Shown here: positions 34,943-44,520 of the stretch, piece after piece
How the letters are laid out: every line of letters starts with the position of its first letter
Numbering within the stretch: the stretch's first letter is position 1
Assembly: GCA_037043015.1 (NCBI GenBank)
Contig: CM073323.1
Span: 14,381,758 to 14,445,757 of the forward strand
Source of the DNA: Bryum argenteum
Taxonomy: Eukaryota; Streptophyta; Bryopsida; Bryales; Bryaceae
Direction: 5' to 3'
Length of the DNA stretch: 64,000 bases
Notes under the pieces: generated by a model
Databases searched by the model: none
The model's input: only the letters and a program-made list of their open reading frames with translations
What the model was told of the DNA's origin: nothing
Translations under genes and position numbers: made by a program

Positions 34943-37098
34943 CCCACAACACCATCGACCACCTTCCTTTGCCGCCCACCTGCTTCGATCGGCCTCGTGA
35001 GCTCCGCACCCATCGCACCGGAACGACCACACGGTCCACACCGACGCACGACCCAAGGTATGTGATGCAAGCCCCTCACGCATCGCTTAGAGCAAGCAAC
35101 AGCAAGGAGAAGAAGAACGCTAGACAAACAGTAGGAGAGAAACGATCACACAAACACCATCGCACAAAGCAAATGACGCATGAAAGAGAAAGACGCAGCT
35201 GCGAACTGTTACTCGCATGCAGCCCAATCCGGGCAATCAGGGGTCTCAATCGCCATTATGAAGTGATAGTGACCTGCAAGGACACTTGTCCATGCACTCA
35301 TGAGCCTTTCTGTCTTTTCATATTTTCTATATTAGTATTTTATTACTATTATATCTGCTACCCAAGCATTAACCTGACAATACTAAATTACTGCCGTACT
35401 ATTTGGCACTCTCAAGCCACACTAAATTGTACCCATGCCTACCTTTACTTATATATTTTTCTATATTTTTGCTCTCAGTTTTATTTCTATTGTTATTGTT
35501 ATCTTTATTCTTATTTTCTATACTCTTATAAAATCCTTCTTTTTTCCTTTCGGCATTCTAATACTAAAATATTTTATTCACATAAACTTAGAACAAAAAT
35601 ATTATATATACACACGTACACAACCCATACACCTAGAAAACCTCCAAAAACTCAAAAATCAAGGCACAACTTGCACACTCTCCAAACACAAAAACAACCC
35701 CTATATAAACCATATTTCCAGAACTCACAACAAAAACCTATCACAACAACAATCTCCATAAATCACACAATCACACTTATGTACACCCCAAATACAAAAA
35801 CAACATATGAAAAGACACATCACCCACCTACAATGGCTAAATCTCCTAAACATAAACAAACAAAAACCAACCCACATAGCTTAAAACCAACACTTAACAT
35901 AATACAATATCCCATCACAAACACCATAAACCATGACATTACACCCTACAACACCCAACACAAATACTCTACAAAAAACCTTTCAAACCAAAATAGACCG
36001 TCTAATAAACAAAGCCTAAACTATAATGGAGTGTATGTTCAACCTACCCATATATTAATCCCTACACTTAGATATAACATACCCAAAACACACCATTCTC
36101 ATCAAACAACACAATTCCAATATACACACTTTCATAGACACAAAAACACTCCAAAATCTATTGTGGACGGATCAAATAAATTTTATACTCATTCTCAAAA
36201 TTATCTAGTATCCCTAACCTTTCAAGTATTATTCTCACACACACCTAGACATAATCCGTCTCTACCCCACATATTTCAAAACACACCACAATTGATTACA
36301 CCCATAATCACAACATCACATCACTCAATTATAAAACATATTCCAACCATCATTACACAATACACCTATGATATGACTTCCCTAGCGAACTTCACATTGA
36401 GCACACCAACTCAAAAAAATAAAAACCAAACAAAACCAAACATGTACATAGACTCTTCAAACCTTATTAGCGCTAGCACATACAAAGTGTCCGTTCGTAA
36501 TGCAAATGTCCATGTGCCCAAAACAAACGATTATTATTATAACAACACAAACCTTGATAGACACATATACACTCCAAAATCTATTTTAGTCAGAACAAAT
36601 AAATTTTATACTCATTATCCAATCCACCGAACAAGTCTTCAAAGGGAGGATCTCAAAACTCCCAAAAACATATACACAAATAGAACGCTCAATGAATTTA
36701 TCACTACACCCCCTATCATAAATTCCTCCCCTACTTTGTTTACACCATTATATATTCATCACAACTCATCCATACTACCTCCAGGCCACCACGGGATAAG
36801 AATATCTGCTCGACCTACTCTGCACACAAAGACCCCATACACCTCCACCTCTATAAAAGAATACCCACTCCCCAATTTATATAACACTATATCCATTACA
36901 CTCACAATCTTCACAAAACTCCACCTTTCCAAACCAAAAGTACAAATACTCACAGCATACATAGTTCCAAATATTTTATTCTTGCTCAATCATGGAGAGA
37001 CATTGAATCAAACCCAGGGCCGATGCCCAATGTCTTACACTCCCATCCAGCAAAACACCGCCGACATAGCCGGACTTACTTCATCCCAAGCACCATAA
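34939..37098 (+). CDS. LINE ORF-X, unknown 719-codon frame
   Basis: An uninterrupted frame from the end of ORF1 to 37098; the first ATG is near 35065. The N-terminal ~110 residues are basic and hydrophilic. Then comes a hydrophobic part very rich in Tyr, Phe, Cys and Leu (about 125-220) that could form membrane segments. The remaining ~500 residues are rich in Thr, His, Asn, Ile and Pro. No known domain was recognised. A ~26-residue segment (TPKSI...NKFYTH) is repeated in frame 141 codons apart. TAA is common in the other frames here, so the open frame is unlikely to be chance, but the product is hypothetical. Confidence 0.5.
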   Translation: MTHNTIDHLPLPPTCFDRPRELRTHRTGTTTRSTPTHDPRYVMQAPHASLRASNSKEKKNARQTVGEKRSHKHHRTKQMTHERERRSCELLLACSPIRAIRGLNRHYEVIVTCKDTCPCTHEPFCLFIFSILVFYYYYICYPSINLTILNYCRTIWHSQATLNCTHAYLYLYIFLYFCSQFYFYCYCYLYSYFLYSYKILLFSFRHSNTKIFYSHKLRTKILYIHTYTTHTPRKPPKTQKSRHNLHTLQTQKQPLYKPYFQNSQQKPITTTISINHTITLMYTPNTKTTYEKTHHPPTMAKSPKHKQTKTNPHSLKPTLNIIQYPITNTINHDITPYNTQHKYSTKNLSNQNRPSNKQSLNYNGVYVQPTHILIPTLRYNIPKTHHSHQTTQFQYTHFHRHKNTPKSIVDGSNKFYTHSQNYLVSLTFQVLFSHTPRHNPSLPHIFQNTPQLITPIITTSHHSIIKHIPTIITQYTYDMTSLANFTLSTPTQKNKNQTKPNMYIDSSNLISASTYKVSVRNANVHVPKTNDYYYNNTNLDRHIYTPKSILVRTNKFYTHYPIHRTSLQREDLKTPKNIYTNRTLNEFITTPPIINSSPTLFTPLYIHHNSSILPPGHHGIRISARPTLHTKTPYTSTSIKEYPLPNLYNTISITLTIFTKLHLSKPKVQILTAYIVPNILFLLNHGETLNQTQGRCPMSYTPIQQNTADIAGLTSSQAP

Positions 37099-37298
37099 TG
37101 TTATATCCCGAATACAAACATTTAGCAACTACATTCTCTTCTATTATACAAACTACACACCCGAACCACCCCACAAGTACAATCTCATACCCATATCTAA
37201 CAAGATACGTACACAACCATTTACAATCTCCTCCCCCAAACCTATTGTATGCTCTCATTACCACCATTGGACCGCAATTACAATTATGAGAACAACAC

Positions 37299-40200
37299 AT
37301 GACATTTAACCCTAACCCATACTGGACAACGTCACTACTTAACAAACTCTCTCGACTACCAAATCTACCATCTAGACACCTAAATAATCCTCATCCATAC
37401 ACAAACTTCATAGACACACACCAACACATCATAAACCCCTCAAAAACCATTCACGCAGAATTATACAAACATATATTAGATCCCACCATTCCTACCACCC
37501 TCGAAACACTACATACCACATTCCCATACTTACCCGAAGCATTACTACTCGAAGCATTACGATGCAACGAACAACTTCCAGAATACTCGCACCCGCCCCC
37601 GATATCACCCATTCAACCCATTCTACCACAACCTCAGTTTACAACTCAACTAAACACAGAATTAACCACTTGGAATGCAAGTTCATTAAACACGGCTCTT
37701 CCAAACCTCCACAAACTCATACTCAACTTCCCTGCAATCATTACCATACAAGAAACAAAACTCACCGCCAACAAATCCACAAAATACATTCAACGCGTGC
37801 TCCCACAATACAAATTGATTTTCAATAACACACATGCACTAACCCGATGCATACAACAGCGAATGCCATACACCCCCGCTAGAGGAGGCCTTCTCACCCT
37901 CATACATCAAAATTATGCCTCTCCAGGAAACATTACCAAAATCCCTACTCCGGCTAATATCTCCCCTTACCTCCAAATTATTCATATTAAAAACAAACCC
38001 CTCACTCCATGGTTACTTATTCACCTATATATGCCATCTCACCCATCTGACATAAATTTAATCCCCCTCATTCAACAAACAATCACTACTCACATACAGA
38101 CACATCCAAGCCACACCCAAATTTTATGTGGAGATTTTAACAGAGACATAGCCCTCATTGGTAGACAAAACACACACACCAACACACCGCCGCAAGAAGA
38201 AGACATTCAATGGCGTGCATTCACCGATAGTCTTAATCTCACATACATTCCCACAAATAGCTCATTCTCTAGACAAGGCGGACATAACTATACCGAAACC
38301 AGCCTTATCGACGGTTACTACATAAACTCCACAATTCACCAATCTTTCACATCCACAACCAACCACAATCTAAACCTCAACTCAGATCACTCACCAATAA
38401 CTCTACATGTCCCACAACAACTACTTATCGCACGACCTCCACCAATATCTGCTACAAAACCTCCGCGAATTCTCAACCCCATTCCCCAAACCAACTTGAA
38501 CACATTCACCATCACATTTTTTGAACACAACGCACTCTCCATAAATGACCTTATAACCACACTACAACAAGATCAAATAACCCCTAGAGAATGGACCAAT
38601 GCTTGTACACAATTAGACCACCTCATCACCAAAATTACAGAAACATTACTAGCCACATGTACAGCCCCTCCCATCCCTACCCTCACCACACAAACCAATC
38701 TTCAAGGTGGCTTCCTTCCAAGAAAATCACAGAAAAAATGGAAAAACCACCTTTCTACATATCATCTACTCCGCAAAACAATCTACATTGCTAACAACAA
38801 TGACAATTGGAGAACACACCCAATATTACAAGCTATTCAACAACACAAACACACAATCATACCACCACCCCCGGAAAATGACGAGACTAAGCAAGAATGG
38901 CTTAAAACTTTAGCAGACTTAGCTAAAACTGCAAACAAAAAAGCACGTGCTATCACCACAAAATACACTCGCCAATCCATCAAAAAAGCCATCACCAAAT
39001 ATAGACAACTATATAATACCAGCCCCCAAAAAATAAACAATCGTGTTTTCAAAAACCTAGATACACCACCACTTGACTGCATTACCACTCACAACAACGA
39101 AATTCTCACTAGCCCAGAAGATATAGCCCAAGAAATATTTCTCCAACAATCAACCACTAATCGCCCAACCATTCCAACATGCTATTTTCAACCAGAACAT
39201 CCTCAAAACTGTACATGTGCAGTACGCCAATACCCATGGCACGAATTAGATGGCTTCACACTTGAAAAAAGAGGTCTCCCGGAAATTCCCATACATACAT
39301 ACTATAATCGAGAAATCTTCAACATCTGCCTAAAAAATCTCTCACAAAATAAAGCCCCTGGACCAGATAAGATTCCTAACTCCATCCTAAAAATTATGCC
39401 GGATTCATTTCACAAACTGTTATACCTCTTCTTCTCCCACTGCTATAAGCAAAAACAAATACCCGCATCATGGAAAACAAGTCTCACTATACTACTATAC
39501 AAGAAAGGCAACCCCTCGCTTCTTCCCAATCATAGACCCATTGCCTTAGCCAACACAATATATAAACTTTTCACCAGCACTCTTACATTCATTTTATCAG
39601 CATATGGAGAACATCACCAAATACTTCACGATAGCCAAGAAGGCTTCCGCGCTGAAAGAAGCACATCGAGACAAATCCAACTTATCACCGCTGCTCTTGA
39701 AGATGCTAGAATCACTAACCAAGACATCTATATTATGTATATAGATTTCAAAAATGCCTTTGGATCATTAGATCACGCTCGACTCTTAGCAATAATGAAA
39801 GACCTTGGATATCCAGACGATGCTGTTACACTAATTGGAAACATCTACTCTCATTCCACCACCACATATACCGGAGAACACTTTGGACAAACAAAACCTA
39901 TACCAATACAACGCGGCACCATACAAGACGACACACTAAGTCCATATCTCTTTATCATATTCTTAGAACCCCTCCTCAGATGGTTACAACGAGGAAACTA
40001 TGGATACAAATTTGGCACATCAAACACAACCATTAATTCCGCTGCATATGCTGATGACTTAGCCGCCCTCACTGCTACCCTCCAAGCACTACAAAAACAA
40101 ATGAACAAAATAGAAAAATTCAGTGACTGGATAGGTCTAGACGTCGGCACACAAAAATGTGCAGTTACAGGGTGCCCAAACAAATCAAAACTCACACCCA

Positions 40201-41738
40201 CCGCCTTCAAAGTCCTCCTTCAAACAGAAAACATCAATTACAAAAATGAAACATTACCAACACTACACCAAAATGAAGCTTATCCCTACCTTGGCATTCA
40301 AGTGGTACCAACACTAAAATGGAAACTCCAAACACACCTCACCACTAAAAAACTTACTGAACAATGTCAAAAACTTGCTAACTGCCCAACCACAATCAAA
40401 CAAAAAATTAACATGGTGGATACAGTAATACGTGCCGGCATTGCATACAGCTTCTATGCAGTACCCTATTCATTACCAATGATCAAAAAACTAGATAAGA
40501 AAATATCCAGCACTCAAAAAACAATATGTGGTCTCCCTAAATGTACGGCAAATGTTATAGCACAACTACCACACAAAGATTTCGGTCTTGAAGCATTTTC
40601 CCTTAAAAATGCTTACCTGAGATGCATTGGAGACCAACTACTCAACGCACTAAATGATAAAGGCAAACTTGGCCCAATTTACCAAGGCCTCACCCAACAC
40701 ATTTTAGCCAAACATGGTGGATCCAAAGAAATTCCTCGAATAAAATACCAAGACTGCATCCACTCCCCTATCACCAGAACATTTTTTTTACTAAAAGAAG
40801 CCGGCGGAATACACCTAAAAAGCACACTTGACAACTTTCAACTTGAAGCCACCGAATTAGAAACACACTGGATGACCCAATCATCAAACCTCTTACCCCA
40901 CCTTGATCCCAAACTTTCCCTCAAACTATTGAACAAACTGCTAACTCACAAAATATACAAAATCACACATCTTACACTCCCAAACGGAACCACTCTTATG
41001 TCACCCATCGATTTCAAAACATATTATAAATACCCCACAAAACTAGAAAGAAGTGCCTTAAACCTAGCACAACAACTCTTTTGCCAAAATGATTGCACTC
41101 CCGGATGCTCACATCCGTGCCATGCGCACACACCATCTCACCGGCTACGTAATGAATACATCACACACAATCGTGTAATCACCTCTCCTACTCCCCCACC
41201 TCCATCACAACCAACTCTCCCACCAACAACAACAATACCCCCCCCAAAACAAATCATCAATGACCCAATTAACTTCCCCATACACCGCATATCTGCACAC
41301 AAATTAGTTACTAAAACAGATAAATACAAAATCACACATTCCTCCAACGTATACACATGCCATTGGGAAATAAATAACCAACCTCCATACCACACTTGGC
41401 TATCACCTAAAAAACTCTTCCCACCAAATTACCCGGCCGCCATCAGACACAATCTTAACCTTTTATCCGATTACTACACCCAACAAAAACATGCACTTTA
41501 TAAGCACATCATCAACACTTGTTTTACAACACCACAATTAAAGGACACCCGATTCATCCCGCCTCCAACAAACATACCTCTTACACAAATCCATCTCGAA
41601 GACTGCAACCCTGACAAGGACATAATCACAAACTCTCCCACCATACAAATCCTAAATGAAACAGCACACTTATTCGATAGTACCGGCCATTCCCTTCTCA
41701 CCATTCCCACATCAAGACTCACATGGTTATGGAAATAA
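37299..41738 (+). CDS. LINE ORF2: endonuclease and reverse transcriptase
   Basis: 1479 residues. The APE-type endonuclease spans about 120-370: Asn126 in TWNAS, Glu152 in QETKL, Asp279/Asn281 in GDFNRD, Asp338 in LIDGYY and the Asp363-His364 pair in SDHSP. This enzyme nicks target DNA. The reverse transcriptase spans about 680-1000: NKAPGPDKIP at 684, Asp816 in YIDFKNAF and the catalytic YADD box at 917-920. The C-terminal ~450 residues include a Cys/His cluster (CTPGCSHPCHAH) typical of LINE C-termini. The frame is intact with an ATG start. G is very rare on the sense strand. Confidence 0.95.
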   Translation: MTFNPNPYWTTSLLNKLSRLPNLPSRHLNNPHPYTNFIDTHQHIINPSKTIHAELYKHILDPTIPTTLETLHTTFPYLPEALLLEALRCNEQLPEYSHPPPISPIQPILPQPQFTTQLNTELTTWNASSLNTALPNLHKLILNFPAIITIQETKLTANKSTKYIQRVLPQYKLIFNNTHALTRCIQQRMPYTPARGGLLTLIHQNYASPGNITKIPTPANISPYLQIIHIKNKPLTPWLLIHLYMPSHPSDINLIPLIQQTITTHIQTHPSHTQILCGDFNRDIALIGRQNTHTNTPPQEEDIQWRAFTDSLNLTYIPTNSSFSRQGGHNYTETSLIDGYYINSTIHQSFTSTTNHNLNLNSDHSPITLHVPQQLLIARPPPISATKPPRILNPIPQTNLNTFTITFFEHNALSINDLITTLQQDQITPREWTNACTQLDHLITKITETLLATCTAPPIPTLTTQTNLQGGFLPRKSQKKWKNHLSTYHLLRKTIYIANNNDNWRTHPILQAIQQHKHTIIPPPPENDETKQEWLKTLADLAKTANKKARAITTKYTRQSIKKAITKYRQLYNTSPQKINNRVFKNLDTPPLDCITTHNNEILTSPEDIAQEIFLQQSTTNRPTIPTCYFQPEHPQNCTCAVRQYPWHELDGFTLEKRGLPEIPIHTYYNREIFNICLKNLSQNKAPGPDKIPNSILKIMPDSFHKLLYLFFSHCYKQKQIPASWKTSLTILLYKKGNPSLLPNHRPIALANTIYKLFTSTLTFILSAYGEHHQILHDSQEGFRAERSTSRQIQLITAALEDARITNQDIYIMYIDFKNAFGSLDHARLLAIMKDLGYPDDAVTLIGNIYSHSTTTYTGEHFGQTKPIPIQRGTIQDDTLSPYLFIIFLEPLLRWLQRGNYGYKFGTSNTTINSAAYADDLAALTATLQALQKQMNKIEKFSDWIGLDVGTQKCAVTGCPNKSKLTPTAFKVLLQTENINYKNETLPTLHQNEAYPYLGIQVVPTLKWKLQTHLTTKKLTEQCQKLANCPTTIKQKINMVDTVIRAGIAYSFYAVPYSLPMIKKLDKKISSTQKTICGLPKCTANVIAQLPHKDFGLEAFSLKNAYLRCIGDQLLNALNDKGKLGPIYQGLTQHILAKHGGSKEIPRIKYQDCIHSPITRTFFLLKEAGGIHLKSTLDNFQLEATELETHWMTQSSNLLPHLDPKLSLKLLNKLLTHKIYKITHLTLPNGTTLMSPIDFKTYYKYPTKLERSALNLAQQLFCQNDCTPGCSHPCHAHTPSHRLRNEYITHNRVITSPTPPPPSQPTLPPTTTIPPPKQIINDPINFPIHRISAHKLVTKTDKYKITHSSNVYTCHWEINNQPPYHTWLSPKKLFPPNYPAAIRHNLNLLSDYYTQQKHALYKHIINTCFTTPQLKDTRFIPPPTNIPLTQIHLEDCNPDKDIITNSPTIQILNETAHLFDSTGHSLLTIPTSRLTWLWK

Positions 41739-44026
41739 TATCACTCATGCCTCAACATCAACCATGGTCTAACCCCCCCACGCAATCATTTGAAACTGAA
41801 ATTATTCTGCTATACAAACGCTACAATCACACTATCTCCAAACGCAATCCCAAAACAACACCGCACCACACGCTCCCTACTGCCATAATTGACACACTTA
41901 TCACATTCTTCCAAATTACACACACATATTTCTCCTCCCCGATAACATGCCCCCTTCAAATTACGAAATATTACTCCACATTCCCCCGTGACAAAATATT
42001 TGGCTCCAGTGGCCTTGCCTTTCAATACAAATGGCAAGGCATAGGCTACGCCCACCCCCACAACGATGAAATCGCTCAACAAACCATACACTGGGCTAGA
42101 TTAGCCGCACAACAAAATCACAATGCCACAACCATTGTTGTCATGCCAGACAAACAATGGTTCCATAACCCAACGCCATACTCAACAGAGTTCCCAGATA
42201 CACACGTTTTAGCACACTTTGCTGCTGACACAATTACATACGAAGAACCCACCATTCCCACTGATCACAAAAAGCCCTGCATTGAATCAAACACAATCCA
42301 AATTCTCTGCATCCATCACAAAAATCATAATCTCACCACCCCAACCGACACACAAAACCTCGCAAGCACCCTTAGAAATTTATCCATCACTCAATTCCAC
42401 CTCCAAGAAATCCCCTCCACCCCTGAAAACACCAGAGTCAACAAAAACAAAAATTGGACAAAATTACTATACCCACCAACCTATACATTTGATTCCTCAA
42501 ACACACCCCCGCTTCCACAATACAATACAAATCTTCCTATTAAATTCCCACCTAAATATAGCTACTACACAGACGGCTCCTTCATACCACCACAAAAAAA
42601 AAGAATGGATATATGCTTCCGAAACCGCCTATATGGTATTTATAACCCAACCAAACCAGAAATACAAATATCAAAAAGACTCCCTGGCTTACAAACGATC
42701 TTCAGAGCAGAACTTATGGCCATATACAAAACACTAAAAATCCTCACAACCAAAAACATAGACGAACCCGCATATATCTTCACAGATTGCATAAATTGCT
42801 TGTACGTTTTACAAACACACCTCACACACCCTACCCTACAAAACAACCACCCAGATCTAAACACCCTCATCGCCATAGCCAATATGCTAAAAATACGCAC
42901 ACTGCCCACTACATTCCACAAAGTACGAGCCCATGTTAACATCTCTGGCAATGAGAAAGCGGACAAACTTGCCAAAGCAGGAAACGATAAAAACTATAAA
43001 TTTGCCCGTAAACATCACGAATTTGCACACATTACCCCTTTCTACTACCAAAAAGATATTTGGCCTGGACCGCACCACAGACCAGATAAAGGTCCAGTCA
43101 GAAACCTAGCTACATATCTTACCGAATACGACCGAGAAAACAACCTCAAAATTCTAGCACAAAACTTTCCTAACATAAACAAATGGACCTCCGATCCGGA
43201 TATACATGCAAAAACCTCAAATGCCTTCTGGAAAAACCCAAAAATCACAGACTCTCAAATAACTAGCATATTGAAATTTCGCACAGGCCAATACATGGGA
43301 CACGCAAGAAAACAACTATTCTTTGGACATATAAGGTTTCCATCAAAGACATGCCCTATATGCAACTCAACAGACGTAGACACATGGCTACATGTCTTAC
43401 TTAAATGCTCCCAACCAAACATCCACGCACTTAGAGTTACCAGGCACAACCAGGCAGCTAAAACTATCAAACAACTAATCCTGTCAAACACCAAATCAAG
43501 ATGTTACACACTTATAAATGCCGGGAGACACCTCAACGCACCCCCAGATAACACGGTACCAAGTTGGCTCCTCCCTTGCACCTGCGACACAAGTAGATGC
43601 CACTGCAACGCAAGATTTAGACCTGACTTACTATGTGCAATTGGTCTCCCACACCGATGCACACCTCCACAACACCCAAATGACAACATTATCATCCAAT
43701 ACATTGAATTCACATACTGTAATGATAGATTCCCGCAAGAAACCATCACAAATAAAACCAACAAATATCAACCATTACTAGACTCAATAGCTGCCCGAGG
43801 CTGGAAAGTTAACCCTCTCATAGTCATCACTGCAGGCGCCAGAGGCACAAGTCACACACCATCAATGAAACCATTAGAAACCACTTTCAAACTCACTAAA
43901 AAACAAATAAAAAATGCATTCAAAACAATTAACACAATAGCCATACAACACGCCGCACTAATCCTCTTACACAAACGCAAAATAGAAAATCACCAACCCC
44001 TCCCTACAAATATCGAACCACCCTGA
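41723..44026 (+). CDS. LINE ORF3: RNase H and zinc-finger protein
   Basis: 767 residues, starting at an ATG that overlaps the end of ORF2 by 16 bases. The RNase H domain spans about 278-420 with all catalytic residues visible: Asp284 (YTDGSF), Glu330 (RAELMAIY), Asp355 (FTDCIN), His404 (RAHVNISGNEKAD) and Asp414. It would degrade the RNA strand during second-strand synthesis. A C-x2-C-x9-H-x4-C zinc-binding motif lies at 544-562, as in the C-terminal region of many LINE polyproteins, followed by a Cys-rich CTCDTSRCHC segment. In most RNase H-bearing LINEs this is fused to the RT; here it is a separate frame. Confidence 0.92.
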   Translation: MVMEIISLMPQHQPWSNPPTQSFETEIILLYKRYNHTISKRNPKTTPHHTLPTAIIDTLITFFQITHTYFSSPITCPLQITKYYSTFPRDKIFGSSGLAFQYKWQGIGYAHPHNDEIAQQTIHWARLAAQQNHNATTIVVMPDKQWFHNPTPYSTEFPDTHVLAHFAADTITYEEPTIPTDHKKPCIESNTIQILCIHHKNHNLTTPTDTQNLASTLRNLSITQFHLQEIPSTPENTRVNKNKNWTKLLYPPTYTFDSSNTPPLPQYNTNLPIKFPPKYSYYTDGSFIPPQKKRMDICFRNRLYGIYNPTKPEIQISKRLPGLQTIFRAELMAIYKTLKILTTKNIDEPAYIFTDCINCLYVLQTHLTHPTLQNNHPDLNTLIAIANMLKIRTLPTTFHKVRAHVNISGNEKADKLAKAGNDKNYKFARKHHEFAHITPFYYQKDIWPGPHHRPDKGPVRNLATYLTEYDRENNLKILAQNFPNINKWTSDPDIHAKTSNAFWKNPKITDSQITSILKFRTGQYMGHARKQLFFGHIRFPSKTCPICNSTDVDTWLHVLLKCSQPNIHALRVTRHNQAAKTIKQLILSNTKSRCYTLINAGRHLNAPPDNTVPSWLLPCTCDTSRCHCNARFRPDLLCAIGLPHRCTPPQHPNDNIIIQYIEFTYCNDRFPQETITNKTNKYQPLLDSIAARGWKVNPLIVITAGARGTSHTPSMKPLETTFKLTKKQIKNAFKTINTIAIQHAALILLHKRKIENHQPLPTNIEPP

Positions 44027-44520
44027 GAAAAGAGGTGGGGGGGGGTAGTGGTGCAAACCACTGTTGTTAGCAGCACACTGCTTCAGTCTCAGCTTCTCGG
44101 GTAGGGGCCGGGTGGTTGATACTATTTTCCTACCATATACTCATAGACAGCCCCAAGCCATGCGTACTGCTCAAACGAGCCCGTAGGGATTCGAACTCGG
44201 ACCAGCACAATTACAAACGTCCCACATCTCAACCACCCTAGGACTGCACGGCTTGGTGACCACAAACCCACCAAAACCCCATTTAAACACATATGGCTTC
44301 GCCAAACAATCAGCACCATAGACAGTTTATCTTGGTTACTTTAGTTTAGTCGAGTTACAGTTATTTGTAGAGTTAGTGTCTATTCCCGAAAGGGGTGAGT
44401 AGTTTTGTTCTTTTACCTCTTTGTCCTGTGGCCATCGAGGTAAAGACATTACGAACAGACGCTATATTCACGCCAATCTTCGATTTGAAGATTGGAGTTC
44501 TTATCTATCTATCTAAAAAG
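44027..44520 (+). other. LINE 3' UTR with terminal hairpin and tail
   Basis: Composition returns to normal immediately after the ORF3 stop, with a G run at 44037-44045. A tRNA-like A and B box pair lies on the minus strand (44187-44235). The end has a perfect 9-bp stem (CCAATCTTC at 44473-44481 with GAAGATTGG at 44487-44495) followed by GAGTTCT and a (TATC)n tail. Such a hairpin is probably what the RT recognises to start copying. Confidence 0.8.

Larger units (their letters stand above)
34019..44520 (+). mobile_element. non-LTR retrotransposon (LINE), four ORFs
   Basis: A 10.5-kb element ending in a stem-loop and a (TCTA)n tail. A 10-base direct repeat TAGCAACCTT at 34009-34018 and 44521-44530 fits a target-site duplication. 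This would make the copy 5'-truncated inside ORF1, which indeed lacks an ATG. The order is ORF1, an unknown long ORF, endonuclease/RT, RNase H/zinc-finger and a 3' UTR. All large frames are intact, so insertion is recent or the element is constrained. Presence of an APE endonuclease plus a eukaryote-type RNase H suggests an I/L1-like lineage; the clade needs a tree. Confidence 0.9.

Noticed and set aside
35435-35761. 108-codon frame inside ORF-X in another frame
   Set aside because: Overlaps the much longer ORF-X and looks like a by-product of the G-poor composition.
44185-44236. Possible tRNA gene on the minus strand
   Set aside because: A and B boxes are present but the T stem does not pair properly and I could not form an acceptor stem; kept only as a tRNA-like remnant.
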